DNA of 64,000 bases from Beroe forskalii (taxonomy: Eukaryota > Ctenophora > Nuda > Beroida > Beroidae). The notes under the pieces were generated by a model. The model did not search any database, was not told the DNA's origin, and saw only the letters and a program-made list of their open reading frames with translations. Positions 1 to 11,914 of this stretch are shown in pieces. Each line of letters starts with the position of its first letter. Position 1 is the stretch's first letter. The translations under genes and the position numbers were made by a program. The DNA lies in NCBI GenBank assembly GCA_011033025.1, contig WFMF01000082.1:434001-498000 (forward strand), in the 5' to 3' direction.

Positions 1-846
1 TGAATGACTGATGTTCTGGTAATCGCTCTTCAGGCAGCTGATTGCACTTGGCTCTATCAGTCGATCATTGTCGAGTACCTGTCAGTCTGGACGTTTGAGA
101 ATCATGAATCAGGAAAATTGATGAGGACATTGACCGTTATGCGCGCGCACGTTCGTTGTTCGTGCAAACACTGCATTCTGATTGCTTATTAGCATGGTAA
201 CCACAGTAATAATTGGGGTAGTACGTACAAATTTTCCAGCCGCTTTCAGAACTTATCCATTGTCAACCCCCTCAATGCCTTTTTGTAAGACAGTAAGGCC
301 AGTGGGCAGGGAAAAATTATTTCAAAGCCCACGATGTCTATAATCGGTTGCGATGACGTCATTATCATAACTCAAAGTAGTGCTTTGATAACGTAACACC
401 TTAACTATATGTCGTGCGTAGGGATTATATGTTATATGTAACCAGCGAGGGCACATGCAGCACCGCGCACGCAAACGAGCACCAGTGGCAACGCGTGACA
501 CGCAACCATTATGTGTACGTTCTCCTAGCTAGTCAGCTATATGTTATATATCACCACACACACGGGACTCGATACTATTAAAGAGAGGAACGGGAGTGAT
601 TTCTGATTTCAATATATATATATAGCGAGCTGTTTCGATTTTTGACCACACACACTCACTCACACGAGATGAATTATGCATTGATACGCGTCGTGGCATT
701 GCAAGGAATTGAAACTTTCGTGCTTTGTTTTCGTGCAAAACAGTTTGGTTTCGATGATATTTAATTTAACGTAATCGGGTAGTGTTGTCTACTTGTTTAT
801 AATTTGGCTTTTAAAATCATTTGATTTAATTATATTAGCGGCTGCA
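1..846. other. intergenic, no gene seen
   Basis: No convincing coding region or RNA gene is visible. Open frames are about 60 codons with no recognisable family. The stretch holds short CA-rich and TA dinucleotide runs near 549-665. It ends at the start of a transposon. Confidence 0.6.
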
Positions 847-1173
847 CGACAACTGCTCCCCCCAGAAAAGGTCACGTGACATGTCACATGACCTGAAAAC
901 GTGTCACATGACCTGAAATATCACGTGGTGTGTCACGTGTTTACTAAAATGTCAATAATTGGATGTGAATCATGGGCGACAACTGCTCCCCTTATAATCA
1001 AAACATTTTTCGGCAACAAGCGCCAACCATTTCTGGCACCTTTATCAATCAAATCCAGAATAATCTGAATTTAAACTATAATTTTAGATCCAATTGAAGA
1101 TAAAATAAATTCTGTGTACCACGTGACCATGTCACGTGGTATGTCACATGATCAGTAGGGGGAGCAGTTGTCG
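847..1173. mobile_element. 327-bp MITE with CGACAACTGCTCCCCC termini
   Basis: The element begins with CGACAACTGCTCCCCC and ends with the exact reverse complement, giving 16-bp perfect terminal inverted repeats. The similarity extends a few bases further out as GCTG/CAGC with a mismatch. A near-copy of the terminus lies inside at about 974-988, which hints at an older nested end. The interior has no open frame and is rich in CACGTG and TCACATGACC motifs. About 260 bp of it (847-1110) is repeated almost unchanged at 1181-1444. It is best read as a non-autonomous deletion derivative of the longer element that follows. Confidence 0.85.
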
Positions 1174-1180
1174 GTCAGCA

Positions 1181-2708
1181 CGACAACTGCTCCCCCCAGA
1201 AAAGGTCACGTGACATGTCACATGACCTGAAAACGTGTCACATGACCTGAAATATCACGTGGTGTGTCACGTGTTTACTAAAATGTCAATAATTGGATGT
1301 GAATCATGGGCGACAACTGCTCCCCTTATTATCAAAACATTTTTCGGCAACAAGCGCCAACCATTTCTGGCAACTTTATCAATCAAATCCAGAATAACCT
1401 GAATTTAAACTATAATTTTAGATCCAATTGAAGATAAAATAAATGCAGTGTAAACCAATAAATAACCATGAACCACAAAGCAAATTTTGGTTACCGTCGG
1501 GCATCAACATAAAAAATCCTTTCACGTTTTATAGTTATACATGGTACTCGTGCTTGGTGCTTGGTGTGTATGGATAAACTTGGCCTGATGATCTCCAGCC
1601 TACAGCATTCTGGTTCCCCTTTACACGCAAATGTTAAGGGAGAGCTCTCTCTTCGTCATTGGAATCGGAGAAGGGCTAATTGCCTTTACACGATTGGATA
1701 CGAGGATCTGATACATGCATACTTATTGACCTGTGGTGACCCTCAGATTGGAAACAAGACCGGCATTTTGCCGATGAAAAGCAATCAGACTCAGCCGAAC
1801 TAGTTCATGCCGATACTTTGTAATAAATTTTGGTGTAATGAGGATTAATGAGTCAATTCTCAACACTAAATCGAAAAAATCATCGCTGTCTATTGTTATG
1901 AAAACAATGGGCGGAGAATTTAAGAAATATAAGTCAATTCTGTCTGGCGAGAGGTGTAGGAACGTAGGTATAAAAAGTCATTCTATGAACTTACGATCAG
2001 CCCACTATTGACTATTGATATTGAGTTATTGCTGCTGAGTTTACAAGATTACAATTGTATGATTCCTCCTCCTGTCCCTCCTACCATCCCTTGTCCTGCT
2101 ACCCTCGGACTAGTAACATGGTGGAGGGCTTCCACCGTGGGTTTAGGACGAGGGTGAACAGAGCCAAGCCCTCTGTTCAGGAGTACTTCCGTGGCATTTC
2201 TGAACAACAAGTCGCAACAGACTTCCATCTAGACAGATTGGCTGTGGGGATTTTGCCTGCAAAGCGAAAAACCCGCAACCAAGAACTCTATGAAATCTGT
2301 TGCGCTTTTTGATAAGTATGAATGTATTCTGGAATATTTATTTGAAGTTGCTAAGCATTTTGGACATGACATTGAGTAAGCTGCCGCATTAGTTTACGAA
2401 TAACATTTTGATTTCTTGTTTCTGATTTATTTCATTTTAATTTTGATTTTGGTGATTTATATTATAGAAATTACGTGATTGCAATGAATATTACCAACAT
2501 TTTATTACCCTTACAATATGTGTTTTCCTAAGATATACCAAGTTCTCTGCCATGACAGCAGGTATCCACATCACCTAATGACTAATGAGTTAGTTCTAAT
2601 ATTTCAATCAACTCATCCATCTTGCCATGTGATATATCACGTGATAATGTGTACCACGTGACCATGTCACGTGGTATGTCACATGATCAGTAGGGGGAGC
2701 AGTTGTCG
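1181..2708. mobile_element. MULE-like DNA transposon, decayed autonomous-derived copy
   Basis: Same 16-bp terminal inverted repeats as the 327-bp MITE: CGACAACTGCTCCCCC at 1181 and its reverse complement ending at 2708. The first 260 bp and last 75 bp match the short copy; the extra 1.2 kb in between carries the C-terminal remnant of a transposase. The two elements are joined head to tail by the 7-bp spacer GTCAGCA, and the right flank begins GTCAGCG. I could not define a clean target-site duplication. Mutator-like assignment rests on the protein remnant, not on the ends. Confidence 0.75.
2100..2379 (+). pseudogene. MULE-type transposase C-terminal fragment, frameshifted
   Basis: One frame reads RTSNMVEGFHRGFRTRV followed by KPSVQEYFRGISEQQ. 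This resembles the end of the MULE transposase core, where an N-N-x-x-E-x-x-H segment is followed by a helical stretch starting with a conserved proline. The frame stops at 2312 inside a T run (about 2306-2311). A one-base shift there restores a matching tail containing ILEYLFEVAKHFGHD and a stop at 2377-2379, which is where this family normally ends. The catalytic N-terminal part is not recognisable upstream; a 1561-1803 open frame in the element has no family I know. The gene is non-functional as it stands. Confidence 0.6.
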
Positions 2709-5414
2709 GTCAGCGATATTTGTTCAGGATTTTGAAAAAAATTTCCTTGTGTTTGACAATTGATGCTATCACAGTGCTTATTTACCTCCGATGTGAGGTA
2801 AATAACTTTTAATACGATAAAATGACTCAAGGAACTTGAACTGCATTGTTTTTTGCTGTCTTTTTCTTACTTCTTTATTGGTGCAATTTCGATACACTCG
2901 CTGCTCGCACTTATTAACTGCACACATCCTGAAGTGCACACCAACCATTACGTGATGCAGTTCTTAATGGTGCTAAGATAACACCGTCTCTTTCCTCATC
3001 AGTACAGTTCAAGCCGTGACTTTATAAATATGCCCCGATTGCGTTTCTTGAGCGTGACTGGGTATAAATATCCATAATGTGACAAATCTACGCATGAATA
3101 TTTAAAGTGCCATGTGTTTGTTTACTTATAGGGTACTCTACCACAGCCATATTATGTTATGAGGGTATTCCAATGGCGTAGATATTGGTATTTGCATCAA
3201 AATATATTGGAAAGTTATGATGAATATTTGCTTATTTTCCAATTGCTTAGACACTGCTTTATGTCTAAATATGTTATAAAGTTATGATTTATAATATCCT
3301 TGATTGCCTAGACATTGCCTTTTGCTTCAAACCATAATACAGTATTGAAGCTATAGATACTTTCAATATTCAATCAGTTCGATTACAGTTGTTTTGAAGG
3401 CATGCGTTAGTCCTTTCAATACAGCACGAAGCACTAAGATGATAAGATGTTAGAATGGAACACAATTTGTTTGATTAGTTTCTCAAGTTGTTTCATAATA
3501 TATTTTAACACTATATCAGATTATCAGATTTGAGATTATCATTTTAGATATCATCCTCTATATATTACCACCTAAGACTGTTAATAAAATACGATTTTAT
3601 TATTATTTTCGATGAGCGAAGGTGTTAAATCTTAATTTATATATTTTCGTAAGAGTACTAAAAGAGAATAATATCTTGATCACGCGTGTTTTTAGCAAGC
3701 TTTCAGTGTTTCCCCACAGCTTACTCCTTTTTACACGGAAGGTGGAGCAACATACAGCTTTTTGATATTGTACACAATTAAAACTGCTGCTTTTTTAATC
3801 TGCAAGGGTGTCGTAATCGTTGTTTTTGTTGTAACTCGAAGTTTCTTTCATTTAAGATGTAACAAAAGACAACGCAAAAAAACACAAAAAATATTTTAAA
3901 AAGCAGGCAAATTGACCATAACACAGACTAATTGATGGTATTCAGTCATTTTGCCAAGCTGGGCATTTGGTGAGTTGTAGGCGTTAGGTCAAATTTCCAG
4001 TTAGGCCAAATGACATGGAACCAGCACATACCATTACTTATGTGTGCATATGAATCGATAAATGAAGGCCGAAGGGATTGACGCATTTTACTTTTCACAT
4101 AATTTCTGTAGAATTTACAAATTAACGCATTTTAGGGATGAATCCAAGTGTACACATAATATGGGTAACACATATTATTAGACCACCTATAAACATGCGT
4201 TACGCAACCACTTCATTTTTAAAAGAATTTGATAGCATCTCGCTGCCCGAGTTCTTCACTGCAACTTTTAAAATGTTTTCCTCGAATCAATTATACCCTC
4301 CAATCCTCTAATATAATAGTCTGATCAGTAATCATTCTGCTTTTAATTTCCTGGATAGTCTCTAATTACTACATATTTCGGAGGATCGCAAAGTAATTCT
4401 CACGCTATCGCTAATAAAATCTTTGTTTTGGATATTTAATATCTTAGCTGCGAATCTCGCTGGATAAACCGCGGTGAGCTTATCTTAATATAATATCTAC
4501 TTATTTCAGTCGGTTTCTAATGATGAATATGAGATATATCCTCACGATCCCCCTATGGTATAATCAGAAGGATCACACAAATCCGTGAAACTACTTATAT
4601 ATTACTTTATATACGTTTTATGAATGTTTCCCAGAATCAAAAGGGTTTTTGTCGACCATGCGTCTAGCACCCATTCGAACGATAGTGTTTGCTTAGAGTG
4701 ATATGTTATATTGCCATTTTGTTATTAATTTTGTTAGTTTCCCTATCTATCTCTCCTTTTATGGCCGTTTCCTATGTCCATTCGACCATTTCTCAATTTT
4801 CCCTACTTTGCGTTAATTTTGCCTTTATTGGACATTTACCAAGCATAATACAATCATGCACTTTCATTTATAATTTTTTGCTTTTCATCTCCATCTTTAG
4901 TTCACAATTCCCTTAGGACCTTTTCCACAGCAAAGCTATGTCGCAAGAGCATTCATCAAATTTCCAGACAGGACTTTTAAGCCCCTTTCAAATTAAAACG
5001 TGCACATGGGCGAGTAGGGAAAGTCTTCGGAACAGTGGTTTCGCTTTCAAGACACCGTATTACTACGTCTCGAACCAATCCTCTCAACTTTTCCTGCTGG
5101 TAAACTTAGTAGACGTATAAAGTTGAAACCAATATTTTCCGTATACCTTTTAAAATATAGATTTCATTACCGGGCAGTGGAAGGCAATCATATAACTCTG
5201 ACGCTTGGCAACATTTCATTGCAACACACAACGGCGAAACATTAAATGCTTTCAATCTAAGTGTTTTAAAGATCTATTCATTTCACTGATCTATATAGTA
5301 CTTTTCAATTTAAATCTTTTCATTCTGAATATTTTCAAGACATTCATTTCACAGAATTTAAATAATAAATTCAATTCCCCTCCCCTAACCCACCTCCTAA
5401 CCCAGTAGCACCAT
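2709..5414. other. intergenic AT-rich DNA, no gene seen
   Basis: About 2.7 kb with scattered stops and no domain in any frame. A hydrophobic 75-codon open frame at 4689-4916 follows from T-rich composition and is not supported as a gene. I see no strong repeat structure here. Confidence 0.55.
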
Positions 5415-6738
5415 ATGTCCGACATGACTACAGTTGAGCGGCAGTGCAGCAGTACGAACTATACCAACCTGACCCACGATATCCTCAAGTACCGGGTGGG
5501 CTTGGCGTACAGTGGCACCAAGGTGAATATTCTGTTTGCTTCCTGTTCAATTCCTGTTTAATTCCTGTTAAGTTCCTGTTTAATTCCTGTTCAATTCCTG
5601 CTTTCCTGTTTAATCCCTGTTTAATTCCTGTTTAATCCCCAGGTGGTTGCACTCTGGAACGCCAGCGGTTTCATAGTCCTCAGCAGCGGGCTCTGCTTCA
5701 TCATGGCGGTTGCTATCCTCCTGCTAAACGGCATGGTCCTCAAACACTACATCCGCAAATACCGGGAGATAATCCCCCTGCTCTACACCTCCCTATCTGT
5801 CTGTGATATCGGTAACGCCATCTCAGGCCTCCTGATCGGTTCCCTGCTCCTCATAGTCCTGAACAACTACGACTCCCCGGAGACAGCCTACACCACCATG
5901 TCCAACATCATCAATGTCACGTACGTTCTCTTCTCCCACTCCTCGAGAGTGAGTGTCCTCTACAACACCGTGCTGGTCGTCATCAGGACCATCAACGTGG
6001 TGTTTCCCCACCCACGTGATACAGAGGAGTAAGATAGCCGTGGTGCTGGTCCTAGGTCACGTGATATGGCTGACTCTAGCTGGCATGGACATTGTGGGGC
6101 TGCAGCAGGTCCTGGATCACTTTACTACTGCTGGTGAGGGTGGTAGCGAGGTGGCTACCACCCGCTACCACGTGCTGTTAGATGCCCTGGTGGTGAACCC
6201 CCTCACAGGGTTCCTCATGTTTTACCACCTGCTGGAGCGGATATGCATGATCCACCACCTCAACATCAACTGGCTCTTCGTCCTCTTCAAGGGGTTCCCT
6301 TCGTCCTTCCCTCCATCCTCTCCCTCGTCTGCATGGTAATCCAGACCTACTTCCTGGTGTTCCGGAGCAGGGTGGGACGCCGGAGTGCGGTTAGTCGGCG
6401 AATCACCATCACCGTCATGTACCTGACGGCCGTATTCGTGTCCTGTAACATCCCGGACTTTGTGCTGAACCTGGTCCTTCTGACCCACATATCCGTCAAA
6501 GCGGAGCACCTTCCCATGTACATGTGCGGCGCTTTCGCAGCCAGCGTGCTCCTCCCTTCGTCAACTCTCTCCTCAACCCCTGATCCTGATCAAGAGAGGC
6601 ACCACCCTCAGAGCCTCAGTGCTGGACTGTCTGCAGTGCAGGAGAGGGGGCCGGAAGAGGAGGAAGGGAAGTGCGCTGGAGACCATGTCCAGGGAGCAGG
6701 CCGAGCTCATAAAGTTCCAGTCTCGGTATAAGTACTGA
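5415..6738 (+). pseudogene. orphan class A GPCR, two exons, broken by single-base indels
   Basis: This would encode a divergent seven-transmembrane receptor. Exon 1 is 5415-5522 (36 codons, starting MSDMTTVERQ with an N-glycosylation site NYT). The intron is 5523-5642, GT..AG, and exon 2 continues in frame with VVALWNASG. TM1-TM3 read cleanly to the TINVVFP motif at about 6005. One extra base in a C run (6006-6013) then moves TM4 to another frame. A missing base near 6296-6310 splits TM5. TM6 follows intact (ITITVMYLTAVFVSCN). Missing C bases near 6549-6560 and 6574-6583 separate TM6 from the NSLLNPLILIKRG end of TM7. The last frame runs to a stop at 6736-6738. It is paralogous to the intact receptor at 11915-13150, sharing the pattern R-x-I-N-V-x-(F/Y)-P after TM3 and P-L-I-L-I in TM7. 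It lacks a canonical DRY. Either a recent pseudogene or a gene damaged by homopolymer errors in the assembly. Confidence 0.8.
5530..5640 (+). repeat. 11-bp tandem repeat inside GPCR intron
   Basis: The 120-bp intron of the broken GPCR is mostly an array of TTCCTGTTTAA-like units, about nine copies with C/T variation. It runs up to the polypyrimidine tract and AG acceptor at 5641-5642, so slippage here could change intron length without touching the exons. Confidence 0.8.
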
Positions 6739-9429
6739 GAGACACAGAGACCCTTAACACGGAGATAATTAAAGAGACATTATTAACCCTTTCAGAATGT
6801 ACTATAACCATCGTTATACAAAGTACTGACGCTCTCTTTTAGCACAGAATACAGATGAAGGAAAGGTGGGCTACAGAAAGAAGGACAGTTGCCCGGCCGT
6901 TGGACATCAAAATGAACTAGGTACAGAACAATGTTGCCACAGAACTGCAAAGCCAGACGTAAGTGAAAGGATGGAAGTACTTGTCCTGTGACCCCGCTTC
7001 AGAAAGCAGTCTGGTGAAACTGAGACGCATGAAATTCAGACACACACTCTCCAGCCTCCATGTTCAGACATTAGACTATGAGAATTATTATCGAAACTGG
7101 AAGCTCAGCCAATATAAAATGAGCATGGTCTGACCTCAGCTGAAAAGATCAAGGACAGTGCTGGGACTGAAATTATGATGAAGATATGCTTAATAATAAT
7201 AAGATATGCTTATAAATAGATCGACGCTAAATAGTTTAATCATTCGAGCTCGTTTTTATCTATGAATGTTCATCTTTGGAATTTACGGTACTATAAATGA
7301 TTTCTACTACCATACGTACTCCGACAATCTGCTATATTGCCACCCCCAAAAATCAGTCATTGACGTCCATCAGAACACAATCACAACTAGCATGTTCCTT
7401 CTAATTCTAGGTCCAGGTTCAACCACCCAACAGATTGAGCAACTTAATATTAACTCAGGCAGCTGTGTTTGTAATTAAATTTAAGGTAAGGAGGGTGCTG
7501 TTTTCAAGCATGGAAACATCAAGATTCTTATTTTCATCTAGAAGCTGTGTGTTCAGTATAAATTAAATTCAAATTACTATCAAGCTTCTTCAGCAAATCT
7601 AAATCTGAGTTAAACAAAAACCTACCGTTGTGGATAATTTCAAAATTGAAGTGGGAAACTTCAGATATATCCACTCAAAAGGCGGTGTAATATTGTTATT
7701 ATTTCACTGGATGTAAAACTACGGGCAAAACATATTTTGATATGATTTGTTTCGAAAACCACTCATTTTCAGCAGTAACGCAACAAAATATATCCAAATA
7801 TTATATAGCAGTTGCAGTATATTAACTAAATAATAAGAGCTTGATATACGCAATTCCTCCAGCACTATCTTCAATGATTAAACTTGAGGAAGCCTCTTGA
7901 AAGTGGATGTTTTAATAATCCTGATTGGATTGGTGTTTAGTGTTCACTTTCTGCCCAATTTCGTAGAAATAGGCGAATAAACATCCTGAATTCTTTCCGT
8001 GAATCAAAAGGAAATCCTTTCTCCAACGCAGGAACAGCAACATCTTTTTTTCCATTCAATCTTACTAATTTTCTAATTTTGACCGTTATTGGATATAATC
8101 ACGAATTTGGATTCCATCCAGATTTAAATAGCAAGCCTTGAATAGTAATCATGATCGATATCGATATAGCATGCCTCGATAAGATTATTAGGACCGAAAT
8201 TCAATGGTGTACTGTACAGACTTTCACTAGATGTCGATAATAGGCTTTCAGTGGTAGACAACCATTACAAACTGATGCTTATACAGCGGCAATTACAGGA
8301 AATGAATGATTAGAAAATGTTACGCTCTTTTTTTAAGTTAAAGTAGTAAACACAATTTAAATTATTGATATTAATATTATTTATGTTGATGATATGGATT
8401 CATTGACAGTTTTGAATAATTTGTTATGTTATACCCATTGTTTCATTGTGTTCACATTCTCTTTTTGCCCCTCACATCCTCATGAACCATGCTTTTCAAG
8501 ATTTCTACGTCATGACGTCTATCATAAACAGGGATGGGCCCTTATTAACCACGCCTGCGTAGAAGCCATTTGTTTTAACAGGGGTTGTGTGAGAATGATC
8601 ACAGGGAAAGGGTCTACAAAATGAAGTTCGCAATGCGTGAAGTTGAACTGTGGAATGGGGATTTCTAGTGAAATTTCACTGTCATTTTGAATTATTCAAA
8701 TATTCAATGCATTCTTCATTAGAATCTCAGAATTTTGACAGGGGTGGGTAACGTCTGCAACTTCAGCTCTTCAAGCTACCACTCCTTACTTTCTTAGCTG
8801 AGAGGTGAACAAGTAATTACAACATGCAAACAGCTAAGATGAACTAGAATGAAGCTGTTGATTATGATTTGATGCGTAAACGATTGACTTTGCAGAGTGT
8901 TCCATGAAGATAAACAATGTACCACTTCCATCGAAGACAAACTATCCAACACATCTCGGTATGCGAGTTTTAGTGATGAAGGGGTGAAATCGAAGTTTCG
9001 GAATAATGGAATTCAGGCATTACTATGAGTCCTGACAATTTCCGTCTAGACAGATTATTGAAATTGGGAATTAAACACATTTCCAACATCATGTAAATCA
9101 TGTAATAATTTAATGCTGGAGTCAGTGAGCCACCCAAATCAGATGTATTATAATTCAACATTTGATTTGCCTCACGCGAACTCAGCGTTCTGTGCACATA
9201 GTCAAGGATGGAAATCATGAGCTTTGAAGACCTCAAAAAAGGCTTTTAAGCAAAAACAGACCGGAACTGGATCCAGGATCTTATGCATTCATCATTCCGT
9301 AGAAGATTCCGAGCGGACACGAGATCTTTATCTTGAATTACCTTCAATTACGCCCGACTGGTATAGAACCCATGATTAATTTGGTTCATTCGTATTAACG
9401 CTAACCATGTTACAAATTACCAGCATATG
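6739..9429. other. intergenic, no gene seen
   Basis: Starts with the presumed 3' UTR of the broken GPCR, including an ATTAAA at 6768-6773 that could serve as a weak polyadenylation signal. The remainder is AT-rich with open frames below 90 codons and no recognisable domains. Confidence 0.5.
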
Positions 9430-9540
9430 CAGCTGATTAATTCGGAATCAGGCACAACTTATTTCCTTACTTACTAATGAAGTAATAAGTCATTAGCAAG
9501 TAAGGAATTTAATTGTGCCTGATTCCAAATTAATCAGTTG
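9430..9540. mobile_element. foldback / hairpin MITE
   Basis: An imperfect inverted repeat of about 50 bp per arm with a loop of about 9 bp (AGTAATAAG). Left arm begins CAGCTGATTAATTCGGAATC; the right arm ends with the near reverse complement, finishing AATCAGTTG. It also includes GGCACAA/TTGTGCC and TCCTTACTT/AAGTAAGGA pairs. Probably a small foldback element; no clear target duplication was found. Confidence 0.75.
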
Positions 9541-11914
9541 CTATGGTGAGGGGGTGGAGGTAAATTCCCCCGTTTGATTAGTTGATTCATTTACCGAAAT
9601 CAGAGAGTGTTCCACTTCTTGGCTGACACTTTACCTCCCATCATGCATGCAGATCTGATTAGTGATACTTGTTGTTAAACATAACCTAATAGTGAATACG
9701 TTATATTGGGATTAAGCCAGAACGTTTCACATGCCAAGGTAAATCACAATGTAAATATCCTCGGACCTACCACAGTCCTCGAATATTATCATCAATGCTA
9801 TCAAGTATTCTAGCTCTAGATTTGAATCTTATTTACATTAATTACTCAGCCAGCACCTTCTGCTTTTAATAAGCTTGAACCGCCATCTGTCAATTCTAGG
9901 AGTTGTATTGTGAGCTATTTGGAAAGTTAAAACATCTTTGAAATCACACATGGCATGACCGCTATGGAAAGCAGGCAACATAATAATTGTAACACCCAGA
10001 AATATTCAGTTAAGCAGTTCATTACACACCTTCTTCTGAGTAATTAAATTAAGGCTGAATCCATTTCACCATTTCCAGTGCGGATGGAATGCAACATTGT
10101 TGCAGGCCGCACAAATTAGGCATCATCCGGCTCTTGGTTTAAATTTCCGGAGATTACTCTCAGATCTTCTCCTATATGTTAAGGTGTACTGCCAATGTGC
10201 TATATCGATTAGGTAAGCTGAAAAATCGGCGGATCGTTTCGTTCATGATCGCAACAGAATAAGGTAGGCATTTAATCCTTGATTTAAGTGGAAGTGATTA
10301 CTGGAAACGGCCAATTACTTTCCGCTTGAATCCAGAACGGTAGTTACAGCCAATCTGTGAACAGAAAAGAAGTCACATGTGACATGACGTAATGTAAAAG
10401 CTTTCAGATGGCTGCCCCCACCTTCCATAGGAGCAATCTAAGCTGCATTCATAACATGAATATTTACAGGAAGACTTGGATCGAGAGGTTAGGAGTGTAG
10501 CAGAGAAATGGGTTAGTCTTGTATAACGTGTTAGTTAAGACTTAAGCTTGACGGGGGAATCCACGGGATAACAGGATAGAAACATTCGGCTACGACCAAC
10601 TTTGGACTTCGGCCATTTTTAAACTTTCGGCTCTGCCCTCCGGCCAAAATTTCCCGAATTTCAGTTGAAGCTTATGCCATATGAAATAGATGTTTGATCC
10701 AAAATTATGACTTAAACCACAATTTTGTCCAACTGCCAAGCTGCTAATTTCTCAAATTAAACGTGTCTCGCTGATTTTATTAGTTTACGTTGCATAAACG
10801 CGTATAAATGGCATAAATGATTTTTCATCCAATTCTATGACGATCATTTTAATATTTGGCTCATGATTATTAGGCGTGTAATAATTTGGGAAAAGTCTTA
10901 CAAATTATTACATGCGTCATAATTTCGAGACAAAGTTTTCATAGAAATAATTCACATGATCATTCAGAAGTTATTCTCATGGAACGTTCCTTAAACAATT
11001 GGTTACTCCAGCTGTACAGTGTACCCTCATGGAGGCTGAACCGTAAAGTATTGATATAAAAGGTTGACACAAACCTATTGTCGTATGTCAGGGTATATTT
11101 CCTTATATTGCCTACAGCTGTTGTGGAAATCAGGATCTAATGTGCGAAAAATTACATCAGGGTATCCCTCCTATCGCAGTGAGACAGCTTTTAGAGCCCG
11201 TACACAATGGACCTCTTGTATAGATCCAGACCAGCAGGAAGCAAGAAAAAGGGTTGTTTATTGGGTTTGTGGGAAATTCCGCATTGAAATCGAGTTTGTT
11301 TTGTGAGGCACGAGCACGTCCAGAACTCTGAATGGTTCGTAAACTGAGGAATTAAGTAGTTCTTCATCCATTAAGGAGGGGTGTGACGCACATCAAACCC
11401 TTCTATAGTCCCCCTTTGAGAGGGATGTTTGTCATTCAACAACCCAGACTATCCGAGGTAAGTAGTAAGTACTGCTAGCCATGGGTCTATTGAAGTATAA
11501 TTATTCAGCAATTTGAAAGCATAATTTCATTCCTCAGGGATTGATGTTACGATAACTTTGCATTTCATGGATACTTGAGAACTCAAAGTGGTATCATGCA
11601 CCAATAACCAATTCCCTAACATGTTTACAGGCAGTGTATTTTGAACCTTTACGCACTGTTGAGCTGTTCAAAATCATTTTATCAACAGTACGCATAGGGT
11701 TTTTTATTCATCGAATAATTAAAATTAAAATTATCAGTTACGATACATATTTTGAAGGTGAAATCAAACAATAATTTGAATCTAAAACAAAACAACTAAT
11801 TCAAGATACGGCATGACAAGGCAGGAGCTCAATCTCTAGCCAACACCACAGCAGTAAAGCAATGAGGACACCGTCCAATTGTGGATTATTCTGATGCCTA
11901 GGTATTTCCTATAC
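9541..11914. other. intergenic, no gene seen
   Basis: No coding region, RNA gene or strong repeat recognised. A TTTATT at 11704-11709 is AATAAA on the minus strand and lies about 205 bp beyond the stop codon of the GPCR at 11915, so it is a candidate polyadenylation signal for that gene. Confidence 0.5.

Noticed and set aside
4689-4916. 75-codon hydrophobic open frame resembling a small membrane protein
   Set aside because: Composition follows from T-rich DNA; no conserved motif, no splice or promoter context.
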